A DNA stretch of 64,000 bases from Podocnemis expansa (GCA_007922195.1 ML682005.1:41346531-41410530), one strand, 5' to 3'; shown: positions 13,242 to 25,614, numbered from the stretch's first letter. Translations and numbers: made by a program. The notes: a model not told the origin generated them from the sequence alone.

Positions 13242-13510
13242 TAGTGCTTCTTAATCCACTGTGTCAGGACACATTACTGTGTCACGTAAGCGTGTCGTGG
13301 AGAGCTTGGGTGATAGCTGGATTTGACCTGGACGGAGTGGGCTTTCAAACTGTTTTCCTCAGAACCCAGTCGAAAAAAATCATTTATGCCCACAACCCAA
13401 CAATTACATCTTTGAGCAACGTATTCCAGTCTTTTGGCTGTGGTAGCAGGGGCTGCCATGACCCAGTGCCTGAGGGTATGCGACCCAGACCCTAAGTTTG
13501 AAAACCACTG
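13242..13510. mobile_element. hAT-type element relic
   Basis: The right end reads GCGACCCAGACCC then AAGTTTGAAAACCACTG, a classic hAT terminus. The left end near AGTGCTTCTTAATCC is a weak inverted match. No clear target duplication. A further fragment, GCGACCCACAAAAGTTTGAG, follows at 13556-13575. Confidence 0.5.
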
Positions 13511-13740
13511 AGCTAGTGTCCTCCATAGAATTGCAATGTGCTGCCAAGCGTGTTGCGACCCACAAAAGTTTGAGAACAGGGTTTATAAAGAAATGCTAAA
13601 ATTTAATGACATGATTTACTTCGACCCAAGTTTTATTTAGATCACCAATAGCACGCTTCTTGCCTGCCCCGCTATCAATGCCACACACTCCAAACCAGGC
13701 TAGCCAAAATATGGAAATAAATAAGTAGTAATTATGCAGC

Positions 13741-13905
13741 AATTTTGATCCACAAGGCAAGTGTTATCATTCCATGTTTGCAGAAGGGGAAAGAGACAAA
13801 AAGATGACAAGTCCATTGTGCAAGATCATGCAGTGAATCAGTGACAGAACTGTGATAGAAACCAAGCCTTTAAACTCTCAGCCTCATAACCAATCCACCA
13901 GTGCC
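13741..13905 (+). mobile_element. MIR/CORE-SINE relic
   Basis: It shows the MIR pattern GCAGAAGGGGAAAGAGACAA, GACAAGTCCATTGTGCAAGA, CAGTGAATCAGTGACAGAAC, followed by GAAACCAAGCC. Diverged but in correct order. Confidence 0.6.
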
Positions 13906-14337
13906 TAAATTTCAGAATCTGAACAAGCATATTACAAAGAAATGGATACTACGTCCCTTATCACTGTATTTTTTTTTTTTTAAACATTCCAAGAGTTGCC
14001 AGACCACAAACTGTACCTCTTGATTTGCCATATCTTGCAACAAAATCCTGCTTTTTCGGGTAGCAAATGTCATGATAAACTGATATAAAGTAATACTTTT
14101 AACTGTGCCTATGTCCTGTTTTCAAAAGTGACCTAAATGAGATCTACATGTGCAAGTTTCTTTTGAAAATGGAACTTACGCACACACACACATCACATCG
14201 TCTCTTCCAACAGTTCACTCACATCTCTGCCAAAGGCTGAAACTCAGCTTACCATAGTAGCTATTTTATTTTGTGCCATAATGTGCTGAGAATGTGAAAT
14301 TTGTCAAGAAGGATGCTGAAATATCACACTAAGCATT

Positions 14338-14460
14338 TAAGCCCAGATTCTGCAATCAGGTTTATACAGGCACATCCCTGCACTCATGTAGAGTCCTCCT
14401 CTGAAGTCAAGTCAATGGGGCTCTGGAATGACAAGAATATGCTTGCACAAATTGAACTGC
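14338..14460. repeat. Ancient reptile interspersed repeat fragment
   Basis: GCCCAGATTCTGCAATC followed by GTCAAGTCAATGGGGCTCTG recalls a widespread palindromic amniote repeat. Related decayed pieces occur near 8180-8285 and 35360-35460. Confidence 0.4.
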
Positions 14461-15359
14461 AGCATGTGGGCCTTGAATATTCACTATTTAGGACTACTTT
14501 CATAAAGCCAGAAAAAAAGATCAAGGCTGTGTAGGGTGCAAGCTTGATTATGATGGTGGACCATATTATATGGGATGATGGTGGACCCCCCCCCCCATAC
14601 ATATGCACCACATATATATGTGAGACTCGCCTACAGGAAAAGTCTCAAATTCAGGTAAATTAACTTTGATTCTTCCCAACACACCATTTTACACGGTAAG
14701 ACATAAATTAAAAAAAAACCCAAAACTATTTTAGTTCAAGCAAATAGCACAAGTAGTGGAAGAAATCAGACAGACGGAGGATATAACAAGATATTATACA
14801 AGAGATGTAGCTAAAAAAATTATAGCTGAATGAAACTGTATATGAGTGTCAAAAATGCTTATTAAATAAAATCAGTTTGAATCATTTTATTAACCACTTA
14901 TGAGAGGTAATGAGACACAGACAACCTTTTGAGAACAGTACTTAAAATAAGTTCTATTAGAATATATGCTTTGAAGTAAGTTATAAAAATAGGTTATTCA
15001 TCAGTTTTACAGTAAATTAAAGGTATTCTTCAGTAAAATCTTAAACATGGAACAGAGTTGGCTTTTCAGTTTAATAACCAATTCTCCAGTAATCCAAGCA
15101 AAGTGCTGTATCAAAATAAGCAGACTATTCGTTCTCAAAAGGCTCAGTGAAAGATGAGCTCGAACTGGCACTAACAACGCTGAAGCTAAAATGATTTTAT
15201 AAATACTTTTAATTTATTTATGTACAGGTCTTAGAAAGGAAGGGTACTTAATCACTGAATTCAAGGAAGTAAAGAAATCATTCTATATGTTTGATAATGT
15301 GAGCTAATCAGTATAATATGCAATAATAATGTGCAATGAGTAATTCTTTGCACTTTTGA

Positions 15360-15639
15360 GGTAAAGTCTATACTATTATAAAGGACCTGTAGGCCCAGCC
15401 ATGGCTGGCCTGGGTCAGCCGACTCAGGCTCACAGGGCTTGGGCTGTGGGACTATGAAATAACAGTAGGTGTGGACTGCAGATCGGGCTCTGAGGCCATG
15501 AAAGGGGCAGGGTGACAGAATTCAGGCTCCAGCCCATGCCAGTATATCTACACTGCAGACTGAGCCCTGGTCAGCTGAGCAAGGCTCTGACGCTCAATGC
15601 CACAGGTTTTTTTTTTTTTATCACAGTGTAGACATACCC
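15360..15639. mobile_element. Palindromic Harbinger-type MITE (GC-rich family, copy A)
   Basis: The right end is CACAGTGTAGACATACCC and the left end a decayed GGTAAAGTCTATACTA. The interior reads CAGCCATGGCTGGCC, GTCAGCCGACTCAGGCTC and GGGCTTGGGCTGTGG, with reversed counterparts on the right half. It matches copies at 34014-34273 and 60935-61186. Confidence 0.6.
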
Positions 15640-16585
15640 ATGTGGTCCTCTCAGCACAGAATTTCAATGTGCACTGTATCATGCAGTGCTTGTCAATGTG
15701 GAGAGAGAATGCACGTCTATTTTGGATAACATTTGTCTTTAGAAGGATTAATGCCCAGTTAGATTTATCCCTCTCATTTTTCTGTGGCAAACGAAAACAT
15801 CTATTCAATTTCCCTGCTGTTATTTTCTGTATGCTGCTTTACCTTTGTTAGTGCCAGTTGTCAAATGTACCAGTGAAAAATGAAAATGGAAGGTTCTAAC
15901 CAGTTGTTGGCTGTGACTTCCTCTGCCCAAGTGCATTCGCTTCCTCTTCTGCACTTGTAGAGTACTGCCTTGAAGCTCTTTTCCCTCCACTGGCTGGCTT
16001 GTCACTGTCATGATCTGAATCTCTTTTGTTATACTCTCCTGTTTGCTCTAGCAGGGAAAAGGGATTAATTTATATCCCCTGTTACGTCTCAGCAATATAT
16101 TGAAGATAATGGTTATTAAAAAGACAATTTTATCTAATCCACTCCCTATAATGAGTAATAGATTCTGTAGTCTATTGCTCAATGGTAATAGACAACAGAG
16201 TCTGATCTGTTTAATCTAATTAGCAAAGTTATCTGCATGTTGATATCACAGAATTCAACAGCAAGTATACAGAAGTGCAATGTAAAGAGGTATATATTGT
16301 GATTACCCCAAAAAGTATAGCTGTATGTATTAACATAAGAGGATTTTATACTTTTACGTAATTTCCACTCTCCTTCTCAAACAGAGTAACAAATGAAGGG
16401 AGAGAAAGTACTGACTCATGAGTTACGTACCCTCTTCCTGCTTCCTACCCACAAGTACAAATCACCCTCTGGTAAAAATAATGAAGAAACCAGGAAATTG
16501 GAATTGGTTTGTTTCAAAGAAATACTCATTAAGAAGTCAGGCCAGACAAAGAAGATTGAGAGAGTGACTATATCAACAACCTTAC

Positions 16586-16726
16586 CTTCTTGAGAAAATG
16601 ATCTGACTGTGGGCTGGGGACTGCTTTGACCATCTTTTTCTTTATCAGAAGGAACTCTCTTCAGCACAGGTGGAAGCAGAGCAACTTTAGGGGAACTAGG
16701 CCCAGATGGAGATTCTGGAAAGTCCT
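16586..16726 (-). CDS. CARMIL1: CARMIL1 coding exon, SSPKVALLPPVLKRVPSD segment
   Basis: The 141-nt exon encodes EDFPESPSGP, SSPKVALLPPVLKRVPSD and KEKDGQSSPQP...SFSQE, closely matching mammalian CARMIL1. The acceptor AG is at 16728-16727 and the donor GTAAGG starts at 16585. It continues the proline-rich region; LLPPVLKRVP is a second likely SH3 or poly-proline ligand. It ends with one base of a split Ala codon. Confidence 0.95.
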
Positions 16727-19016
16727 CTGTGGAAATACCACACATACATAAGTAGATACATTATGTCTTGTTAGGCAGCTTCCAAGATTATCATCCATGC
16801 AGCAGGTACTTCCAATTAACTCTTTTTTTTTTCTTTGAAGTACACAACTAACAATACAAAATGATACAGTCATGGCATTTTAGCTATCCTAGAATTTGTG
16901 GAAAAAAGAAAAAGTGTTCATGAAATAGAATACTTGATGGTATTCAACTCTTCTGGAAGAATTTTACTAGCTAGCAAGTTTAAAAAAAAATCAGGAGGAA
17001 TTACTCAAACTATGCTCTAATATATGGGAGTTGCTTTTTGCTGTAGCCATTGTTATAGACTTGAATCTCAACTCCTAATGTGTTGTTCCCACTTACAATG
17101 AAGCACCTATTCCTTCACTGGATGTTTTCTATAAGCAAATTGACTCTAAATAATACCATTATATATTGCTTCAAAATCATGCAGATGAAAGGTATCCCTT
17201 TTGCAGGCTATCTGGCTTAAGCCAGAAATAACACAAATAAGAATTTGAAAAGACCAACCTAATCCATTTTAGGGCAAAAGAAAGAAAAGCTAAAGAAAAT
17301 TATTCAGAATTTCTTTAAAAATTGTGTCTCTTTGAAATTTTTAAACATCTTGACAATGTGACAGACCAACCAAGTTTCATAGCTATAAATCAGAACAGAA
17401 AACAAATTGAACAATTTTTGTTAAGTAGTCTACACTACAGAACTGCATACTTTGGAAAGTAATACTGTCACTTCTTCAATACACCTTTTTTTAAAAAAAA
17501 ATTTTGTGTCCTAAACTTTTGAAGAAATTTGGAGGGCTTTTTGTAAAACTTTAAATTTCTTTTTAAGCAACTGGATAATCTTCTGATGGTCTGATGTGCA
17601 TTATACATGCCACAAAAATACTCGAGTGATGTTTTGTACAAAAACTCCTTAATGGTACAATTTCTGTCCTGAATTAGGTAGCCTGAAAAGGGGATCTCTT
17701 TCATTTGTATGGTTCTGAAAGTATATATAATTGCATTCATTAGAGTCAGTATGCTTACAAAAAACACCCAGTGAAGCAAATGGTGCTTTGTTGTAAGTAG
17801 GAGAAATAAATCCTTAGAGAATATTAACTAATATTTTGTGAAGATTTAGAACACGAGTTGACTCAAAGAAGTACTGAAAATACTAGGGCTTTGTCTTACC
17901 AAGGAGTGGTCTTCAGTAAGGAAACAATAACTCTGTTCTTGACTAAGGAGTGAGATAATCCTCCATACGGTACTTTAACATTTGAACTGACAAAGCTCTT
18001 GGGCTACAGGTGTCTCAGGGCCTTCTCTACTCTAGCATTTCCTTGCAAAAATTCAACCTCACCACTAGGTGATACTGGTGGAGCAGAAGTGTAAACAGTG
18101 CTCCAGCTACTGCACTGTGTTTTCACTCCTATGTTCTCTTGTGCTAGGTGAGACAACAAGACAGTAAAAATGCAAGGAATTGCAGGTGCCTCCTGTACAC
18201 TAACACTCATTTCTGCTACCACTAGAAGAGCTGAATCAGTGGTAGCCATGAATAGCTATATCTACCTCCCCTCTTGGCCATAAAAGAGAGCTTTAGTGTA
18301 GGCACAGCCTGGGACACACACCTTTTGTAAGAAATACGAGCTCTGTAGCCATGGGTAGGTTCAGACCTCCCTCCTGTGTACAATTCTCAGATATTGTAAA
18401 CTCTACTTTAAACTGAAGTTGAATGCTAAATTAGTAATGCCTCCTTATTGTATATGTGTAGTAGTGTTTATGTGAATGCATACCTTGTTTTATGAATGAC
18501 TATAAAATAGTCAACACAAATATCTTAAGACAAGTGAAAAGTTGGATTGTGAGCTGGTATCTGTGGAAGAGGAGGGGGAGTAACTTCTAACCACTGGTGA
18601 GGCGGAGACAGAACCAGGCAAGCAACAGAAAGAGAACACAAACAAGGGCAAGGAAAAATCTACAATTTCCTTTGCAAATGGTTTTTCACTATGGCCAGCA
18701 GTTACCAATGTGAGCATGGGAAGCACCTAAAGATTTGAAAGGCACTCAGTGGTTACTGTCATGACTCTCAGCCATTAGTAAATGCTAAACAGTCTGTTTG
18801 TCATGGCTGCTAGAGAAGTCAGCACTTCCACAGTTTAATTCTTGTCATTCTCAATGTTGTAACTTTGAGATCAGTTAGTTGCATGTTACTGGATAGGTAG
18901 GTAAATGTGTAGGAGACCAGTTGAATCATTTAAGTTCAGCTCTAGTCTTGAGATAATACCTGAACAGGAGGTTAGAAGAGAGTGGACATTAGCAATGGCT
19001 CAAGGAACAACTCTTA

Positions 19017-19290
19017 GGCTATGTCTACACTAACAAGCTTAGTCCAGACTAATCTGAACCATGTCTACACTAGTGAAAGCTTAGTTTGAACTTGCTGCTT
19101 TGGCTAGTTTAAACTGACATGATGTAGTCATGCTAGTTCAAACTAAATAAGTTCAAACTAAAAAAAACACGGCTAATTCGAACAGAAAAGTTAGTTCAAA
19201 CTAAAAAAACACTGTTAGTTCAACCTAACTTCAAACTGCTTAGTTCAGACTAAGCAAGTCTGAACTAAGCTTTTAGGTATAGACATAGCC
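19017..19290. mobile_element. Harbinger-type MITE, 274 bp, with TTA target duplication
   Basis: Terminal inverted repeats GGCTATGTCTACAC (left) and TATAGACATAGCC (right) are flanked by TTA at 19014-19016 and 19291-19293, the TWA duplication expected of PIF/Harbinger. The interior consists of alternating TTTGAAC and GTTCAAA arms and has no coding capacity. Confidence 0.85.
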
Positions 19291-19584
19291 TTAGTGATTA
19301 TAAAAGCCCAGACTAAAACTTGGAGCGAGAACAAAAACTCTTCCAGTCAATATAGGACAAGAAAGAAAAAAAGAGATAGTGGCATAAGATTACATAACAT
19401 GCAGCAAAGAAACCCAAAGGCAAAAATGAAGAACCTAGGAACAGAAGATGTTTAAGCATATTATATGGTGTGGTGGCTAGTTGCTCAAAGACCTGAGAGA
19501 AGCTGACAAATGATCAAAAACCCAACCATTCTGGTATTTAGAGTTAGTGGTTTTTCATTTAGAGATTATACAAAGGTGGTTAGT

Positions 19585-19665
19585 TTAGTCAGTGCCTAAC
19601 ACAATGTGGCTTCCATCTCAAGTAGGGTCTCTTGACACTTTTATAATAAAATAATAATGAGCATA
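19585..19665 (+). repeat. Ancient interspersed repeat tail (copy 2)
   Basis: CAGTGCCTAACACAATGTGG followed by CAAGTAGGGTCTCTTGACAC and a TATAATAAAATAATAATGA tail. Same family as 3548-3650 and 29750-29890. Confidence 0.5.
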
Positions 19666-19933
19666 AAACAGCTCTGTGACTTTCTATAATCTGTTATTTT
19701 TATTACTTTTTAAAATTTACTATTACAATTCATAGTTCTCATAATTAAAAATAAAGGTTAGGATTGGCGTGTGTGGTGGAAGGGATTCAAGAGCAAATGA
19801 TAGTAAAATCTCTTTCCATGTCCAATTTCTCTTAAGGATTTAGTTATTTGTATTCCCTTTATAGTTCACACACAAACCCCTGTTCATACATAGTCCCCTC
19901 AAATTGGAAAACCCAGTCAGAACAGCTCCTCAC

Positions 19934-20164
19934 CATTTCGAGAGGAAGAGCGTGGCTTCTGTGGAACTATGGGACGTCCCGTTTGGCTCGGCTTTGACTG
20001 CAGTGGAGGTTTTGGACTGGTGGGTGTACTGGAAGAAGATCTAGTCCTTGCACCAGCTTCAGCCTTTGGTTCAGTTTTGGGGTTTTTTTCTGATGATGCC
20101 AGTACAGAGTCACCTTTACTTGAGATGAAACGACTCTCTGGAAGGGTCTGGTGGAGTTTAGGCA
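19934..20164 (-). CDS. CARMIL1: CARMIL1 coding exon, Ser/Pro-rich SH3-ligand region
   Basis: The exon lies between the AG at 20166-20165 and GTGAGG at 19933. It encodes VPKLHQTLPESRF, KTEPKAEAGARTRSSSSTP, TSPKPPLQ and RPIVPQKPRSSSRN. Several PxxP sequences with flanking Arg/Lys are visible. The CARMIL proline-rich region is known to bind the SH3 domain of class I myosins. The exon begins with two bases completing a Val codon and ends with one base of a Glu codon. A 103-residue open frame on the plus strand here is only its shadow. Confidence 0.94.
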
Positions 20165-20669
20165 CTGAAACAATAATAATAGCAATAAAAACAAGATACC
20201 CTACACAAAGCACAAAGCATGCTGGGCAGGTGCACTTGCATGATAAAACCTGTAGCTGCAGAGGTACATACATCACATAAAGGCAGTGATGGATGAACTC
20301 TCAAGACCTTGAGTTCAGCAGAGGTTCAATGAGCACCCAACAATGTGGATGCTTATCTGAAAACCATGGAAGTGTTTGTCAGGTCACACAACTCATGAAC
20401 AGGCTCTGGGGTCACTACCAGGTGTTAAAGTATAATTTGGTGGGCCCCCCTTGTGCTGGAGCAGACCCTCCCTCACCTACTCCAGCTACTCAGGAGCTAG
20501 AGTATAATCTGCGGCACACCGGAACCCTCCTAAATTTCCAGCCCCCCCCCCCCATGCAGGTCCAGGCCCACGAACACCTGTCCCCCACCCCAAATACTGT
20601 CCCCCAGCCCAGGTAGGTATTTGTGACAACTTCTTAGTGACACATGCTTAGGGCTACCAGACGTCTGGC

Positions 20670-20693
20670 AAAAGGAGGACATGTCCTCCTTTT
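20670..20693. repeat. 24-bp perfect palindrome
   Basis: AAAAGGAGGACA is followed directly by its exact reverse complement. Confidence 0.95.
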
Positions 20694-20931
20694 AGCCCTC
20701 ATGTCCTCTGTCCTCCAGGCATTTTAAAAATAGGTGCTTTTGTCTGGCTTTGTAGTGATCAGGAACAGAATGTTAAACACCCCTCTAACAGCTGAGCTAT
20801 GGAGCTGGGGATCTTCCCCTGGCAGCTGCAGATTGGAGGTGGTCACATGCACACACCGCCCAATCACAGCTCAGGCCTTTTCACTAAGAGCTCAGGTAAT
20901 CCCTGACTCTGGAGGCTACTATTGCAAAGCT

Positions 20932-21003
20932 GCCTGGATAGCTCAGTTGGTAAGGATGGCATCTTTTAACCTTGCGGTTGTGGGTTTAAGACCTGTAAAA
21001 GGC
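20932..21003 (+). pseudogene. tRNA-Lys(TTT)-like sequence (tRNA pseudogene or SINE head)
   Basis: The 72-nt stretch has a TAGCTCAGTTGG A box, a TTT anticodon in the CTTTTAA context, and a B-box-like GGTTTAAGACC with one substitution. The acceptor stem pairs only at its outer four base pairs, so it is not a working tRNA. Turtle SINEs of the Cry type are reported to derive from tRNA-Lys, which would fit, but no SINE tail was recognised. Confidence 0.6.
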
Positions 21004-21639
21004 CCTTTTATTTCTGGCCCTTGCTCCCTACAAAATGGCTAAACCGGCGGGGAGGAGGGAGAATAGGTATACTAATAAAATGAAGGAAAATAAAGTCTAC
21101 CATAAATAAAATTACTAACAAGGACCAATTAAATAAAACTACTAAAAGAGCAGGTTTGAACTGGACAGAAACAATTTAGGAGATTTTTTTTTAACTGTAA
21201 AAATGGGCTGCTGTGGAGATGAAAAATGAGAAGTGAGTTAACTGGGTTCTTTTTTCTTGTTTTTTAAAACTTTTTAAAGTACTTTTCAAGTTTATATTTG
21301 AAAATTTAGTTTTTTAACTTTAGTCTCATGAACATTAATAAGGGTCCTGAAAAACTTTCATTTAATGAAAAAATCCAGTTTTCGGTAAAAAAAACATTTT
21401 GGTAATTTTCTTTATTTTAAAATAATTTAAAAACATGATATTGTGCAGTTTTAATGCTGCATTCATTAATCATTACCCATTTTCCGTGACATAATGTGGT
21501 AATAACAGTTATATTAATACTACATTTTCTCCACATCCTCCAATGTCCTCCTTTCTGTGCTCTGGTATCTGGTAACCAGACATGTGCATCAGTTATTGCT
21601 CTGCTCCACCCACCTTCCAGCTACAGATCCACTCTCACC

Positions 21640-21930
21640 CATCCCCAGCTACCACACCCACACACCTTGCTTCACACCCACTCCCACCTACACACCCACT
21701 CCCACCCCCCCCGCTGCATACACCCACCCACCTACATGCCCCCAGCTACACATACATGCCCAGGTACACACCCTAGCTACACGAACACACACACAGGTAC
21801 ACACACACACCCTGCCCCACACAACCCCCAGCAGCATTCCCTGTCCCCCACCAGCTCTATGCTCCCCCATCCCCGAGGCCAGCAGCCCCCTTTCCCCAAA
21901 CCCTTCTCCCAGCCCCACCATGGGGCTCCC
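21640..21930. repeat. CA/CCCA-rich low-complexity tract
   Basis: About 290 bp of almost purine-free-on-one-strand CACACC, CCCACC and ACACAC units, grading into C-rich sequence. It creates long spurious open frames on both strands. Confidence 0.85.
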
Positions 21931-24900
21931 CCGGGCCCAGCCGAGGCCTTACCTCAGCTATTTGCATGCTGGCTGACCGGCTGGGAGCTGCTGCCACCCT
22001 GCAAGGGGGGAGATTTACAACTGCCAGCTTCCCGTAGCTCTCTCCTGGCTGGGCTTAAGGTGGAACAGGCCTAAAGGTGGAACACACTGGAACTCTGCAT
22101 TCTGGTTGCTGTAGCTATTTTTAGGGGGCCCGACATGCTGCCTGCCTAAAAATAGGGGGCTCTGGATCTGCATTCTGTTGCGTTCCCCCTTACTTTAACC
22201 CCTGGTCACTCCCCTCTTGGGTACATTGGAGAGATGGTTAGCTGGCCCCATTCTTACTCCATTGTCTGTAGGAGCTGATGATATGGTTTACTTCCCCTCT
22301 ACACTTCCACAGGTTATCTTCTCACACTAACTTATCTGAAGGTTTTCCCTTTTTAGTATCCCCATTCCTCTCTTTCTGGCAGCTGTCAAAACTCCCCTGT
22401 TTCTTCTCCCCTCTCCCTCTGGTCTCTTTCTTTTGCTTCCTCAAATGTCTCTGCCTCTCTTCCCTGCTTCGCTTGTGCTCTAGGGATGGAATAAAGCCAA
22501 GAACTTATAGGGGGAAGGGAGGCAAAGAAGGGGGAGTGAGGCTACCACCTCTTTCCATGACACTTTCTTGTATGGACACGCAGAGACAGGGTTTCAGTAA
22601 GGGATAATTGCAAGCAAAACAGTCAGTCGCTAGCTGTCCAGCATCACTGAGAACTTCTAGGAGCTACAGCTGAAACGGTAACCAATAGTTTTTCAGGCCA
22701 ACTGCCCAAGACAAATAGTAGAATCCAGGACACAACAAAAAAATCTTGAACTCTTGGTGAGTGTACGTATATGTTGCTGGTTTTTGTTTTTAGAGCTTTT
22801 AGATCAGGTTTGAAATACATTAGCTCTAGCAACCCTATTTAGAAGACCCTTTAATTTATTTAGTAACTCTGCATAGAGAATGTATTGTCACATATTTATT
22901 AGCAAGCTTTCCAAGTATATTATTTATACCAAGCAAAGACTGAATGAGGATTTGCACACAAATCTCACTTGCTTCCCAGGACTTAAATCTAAGACATCTA
23001 GAGTCAGCTGTGCAAGCTAGTATAAAGCATGCTGAACACCAGCTTGCAAATAAAGCAAACTGCCTGCCCTAATTTCCTTCCTCCCTTAAATCCCTGGGAG
23101 GATGCCAGGAGGCTTATATGCACAAGTATGTGCAATCAATCTTTGGATTTGTATCTGTATTGGGTGACAGCGTTCTTCGTTTTTGCTGATTTACAATTTG
23201 TATGCCTGGGTTGGAGATAATTCTACTTTCACCTAAATTTAGGGTGTCTTGGCCTTCTGACAAGGGAAAACATGTGCCCACAGATGCTGACTTGGCCTAG
23301 CTCACTGCTGTTCCCATTTGGAAAACCTACTTGTTACACTAGTGCTGAGCACAGTAATTCTAAGGGCGATGTGGGGAAGAAAGGATGCTGATATAGTCAG
23401 TTGCAGGCCAATCTCCAAAATGTTTTTTCCAGCTTACGTCGTCGTTTTTCAGTTCTGCTAGATTCAAGTTGTGGGCTAACCAAAAGGGTTCCTCTGTATG
23501 AATGTGCGCACAATAAATCTTTGCACTGCAAACAAAACAGCAGAAGGCTTTTCCTGGATTTATTCAGCACACTCGTATGTGTGCGAGTGGGAGAGATAGA
23601 GAGAGACAGACCGACTAGCACTCAAGACAGCAGTTTCTTACATGAACCAAGAAGGAAAATATTCTGTTTGAATCACACACTATCTCCTGTTTTCTCATCC
23701 AGCGATTTCCCTTTAATTCCATTACTTGCTTTTCTAACCTCAGGCCTGTTAACATTATTAGCACATGGTAAGTTGATATAAATTAACCAAAACAATGAAA
23801 CTATAACTGCAACAGAAGCAGCCAGAGGGATTTTCTTACAGTGGGGAAACAAGAACTGATAATTAGAGGCAGGAGGGACTGCTGTATCCACTTTATCCTG
23901 GGGCTGTGGAGGGGGAGTGAGCAGTAGAGAAAAATTGAAATCAACCCCTTTTAGCTCTTAGTGAGCCCACTTTTCTTAGTCCTTACACTTTAGATCTCTC
24001 TCTTATTACAATATAGCCGGCGAAAGAGGTTTCTTCTCCAAAACGCATTGGTTTGTGATGCCATGATGATTTAAAGGCTTTGTTGCATGGTGTTTTCTCA
24101 TACAAAGCTCTGTCTCCACATACAGGAATTGTTTCAAAACCATAACTGGTTTCTGATATGACTGAGCAGCCAATTTTTTCTGAACATGGTTCATGAACCC
24201 TTTTCACAAACTTTGGCAACACTGTATTTTATACCTCTGAAATTCCCAACATCCTGTCCAAGAATTAGAACTCGATTCATAAGCATATGTAGACACATCT
24301 TCAATGTTGGTCTCAGTCCAGTTCCTAGTGGAGTCTTCATGTCACATAAAAATACCATCAAAATTGGCACCAGCTGACACCCTTTTAAACAGTCTCAGCA
24401 TAACATCCAAGAACTGGTATGGAAACAGTTAACCTCCTCTAATAGAGTGGCCAGTCACATGCAGAGCAGTGCAAGGAACCTTGAACTACTGCTGCCTGTG
24501 ATGGATTAAATACTTCATTTGCCAGGACTATCAATCTAGCACCTTTCGTGAGCGCTACAAATCCTGCAAAATGAACTTCTGGTTATGTTTAGCTTTGTTC
24601 TTCCAGGAGCAGACATTCTTAGGGCCTGCCTTCCTCTGTGCAAACTGTGCTTGCTGTCTCCTGACCTTCAGTTTCAGCTTTGCTGCCACTGTTACCAGTG
24701 AACACCCTCTTGGAGGAACAGAAGAGCTCACTGGTGAGTTCTCTTCCCACCCCCACAGAGCAGTGCATAAAACTGAAATGACAACCATCAACAAGCCCTG
24801 AAATTGACTATATGCAAAGTGCTGTCAAACGCAGAAATTGAACAAACTAGAAAACTAGCCGTCTTCTCTAATCCCTTTTCAATTACACTAATCTTAATGG

Positions 24901-25012
24901 GGTGCTTATACAGTCATGGGCATACAGTGTGGAGACAAATGTCATTTCAGGCTGAGCGTATTCAATTTACTGGCAATACAGGAAGCATTTTATGCTAGGA
25001 AACTCAAACAAC

Positions 25013-25601
25013 CAAGGCTGGCCCAAGGTTTTCTAGTGCCCTAGGCGCCTGTGATTTTGGTGCCATACCCCACCCCCGGTGGCCCGCGGTGCGTGGGCTG
25101 GATGGTGGGTCCTCCCTCCCACTCCTCCTAGCCCTGTCTGCCCCCCAAACCTGGCCAAGGGGTGTTGGCCTTGCCGTAGGCCAAGCAAAGGTCTGCAGCG
25201 GCACTGGCCAAGCAGCACCGTGCTGCAAGCCAGGTAGTGCATCCGGCCACATGGAGGGACAGGCCAGCCCTGGCTGAGTGGCAGTCCCAGTTGGTAAGCC
25301 TGGCTGGCTGAGGGGCAGGGGCTGAGCAGTGGCATGTGGGAGGCCAAGGGGGGCCACTAGGTGAGTGGTGGGCGTACGGGCCAGGCTCAGCGATGGGATA
25401 CTGGCCAGCTGAGGGGTGCTGGCTGAGCGGCAGGCTGCTCAGGGTGAGACACAGACTGACTGAGGGGCCCCAGATCCTCCCCCCCCAACCTATTCTGGGA
25501 AGCACCCTTTTTAACAATCTCAGCATAATGTCCTCGATGCCCCAAACTGTTTGGCACCCTAGGCAAATGCCTAGATCACCTCTGTGGTAGGACCAGCCCT
25601 G
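25013..25601. mobile_element. hAT-type element, 589 bp, next to a CARMIL1 splice donor
   Basis: The ends CAAGGCTGGCCC (left) and GGACCAGCCCTG (right) are inverted repeats. The flanks at 25005-25012 and 25602-25609 are both CAAACAAC, a perfect 8-bp duplication. The interior is GC-rich with no transposase. Its right-hand duplication occupies positions +6 to +13 of the CARMIL1 intron following exon 25693-25615. Confidence 0.9.
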
Positions 25602-25614
25602 CAAACAACCGTAC

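Larger units (their letters stand above)
9621..16585 (-). other. CARMIL1 intron (last visible, 6965 bp)
   Basis: The GT donor is at 16585-16584 and the AG acceptor at 9622-9621. Contents listed separately: hairpin 11550-11639, hAT relics at 12590-12925 and 13242-13510, MIR 13741-13905, an ancient repeat near 14338, and a palindromic MITE 15360-15639. A patch around 11400-11460 repeats TTTAAAT-type motifs. 9780-11380 and 15650-16580 hold nothing I recognise. Confidence 0.85.
16727..19933 (-). other. CARMIL1 intron, 3207 bp
   Basis: GT-AG intron. It holds a MITE at 19017-19290 and a repeat tail at 19585-19665. 16740-19010 holds no gene or confident repeat; short open frames there lack conservation signs. 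Confidence 0.85.
20655..21581. mobile_element. Inverted-repeat element of about 0.93 kb, family not identified
   Basis: The left end (TACCAGAC... then AAAAGGAGGACAT) is matched in reverse by the right end (ATGTCCTCCTTT... then GGTAACCAGAC at 21571-21581). The left end contains a 24-bp perfect palindrome. The interior carries a tRNA-Lys-like sequence and AT-rich filler. No transposase and no clear target duplication were seen. It could be a MITE-like element or two oppositely oriented copies of one repeat. Confidence 0.5.
20165..25614 (-). other. CARMIL1 intron, 5450 bp
   Basis: GT-AG intron whose donor GTACGG sits at 25614-25609. Contents: inverted-repeat element 20655-21581, CA/C-rich low complexity 21640-21930, hAT element 25013-25601. 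22080-25000 holds no recognised gene or intact repeat. Confidence 0.85.

Noticed and set aside
19969..20280. Plus-strand gene opposite the CARMIL1 SH3-ligand exon
   Set aside because: The open frame is the complement of a well-supported CARMIL1 exon and has no independent support.
20932..21003. Functional tRNA-Lys gene
   Set aside because: The acceptor stem is mostly mispaired and the B box is altered, so a pseudogene or SINE head is more likely.
21496..22074. 192-codon plus-strand open frame
   Set aside because: It lies in the CA/C-rich low-complexity tract and gives a Pro/His/Thr-rich translation with overlapping open frames in other phases. No domain or start context supports a gene.
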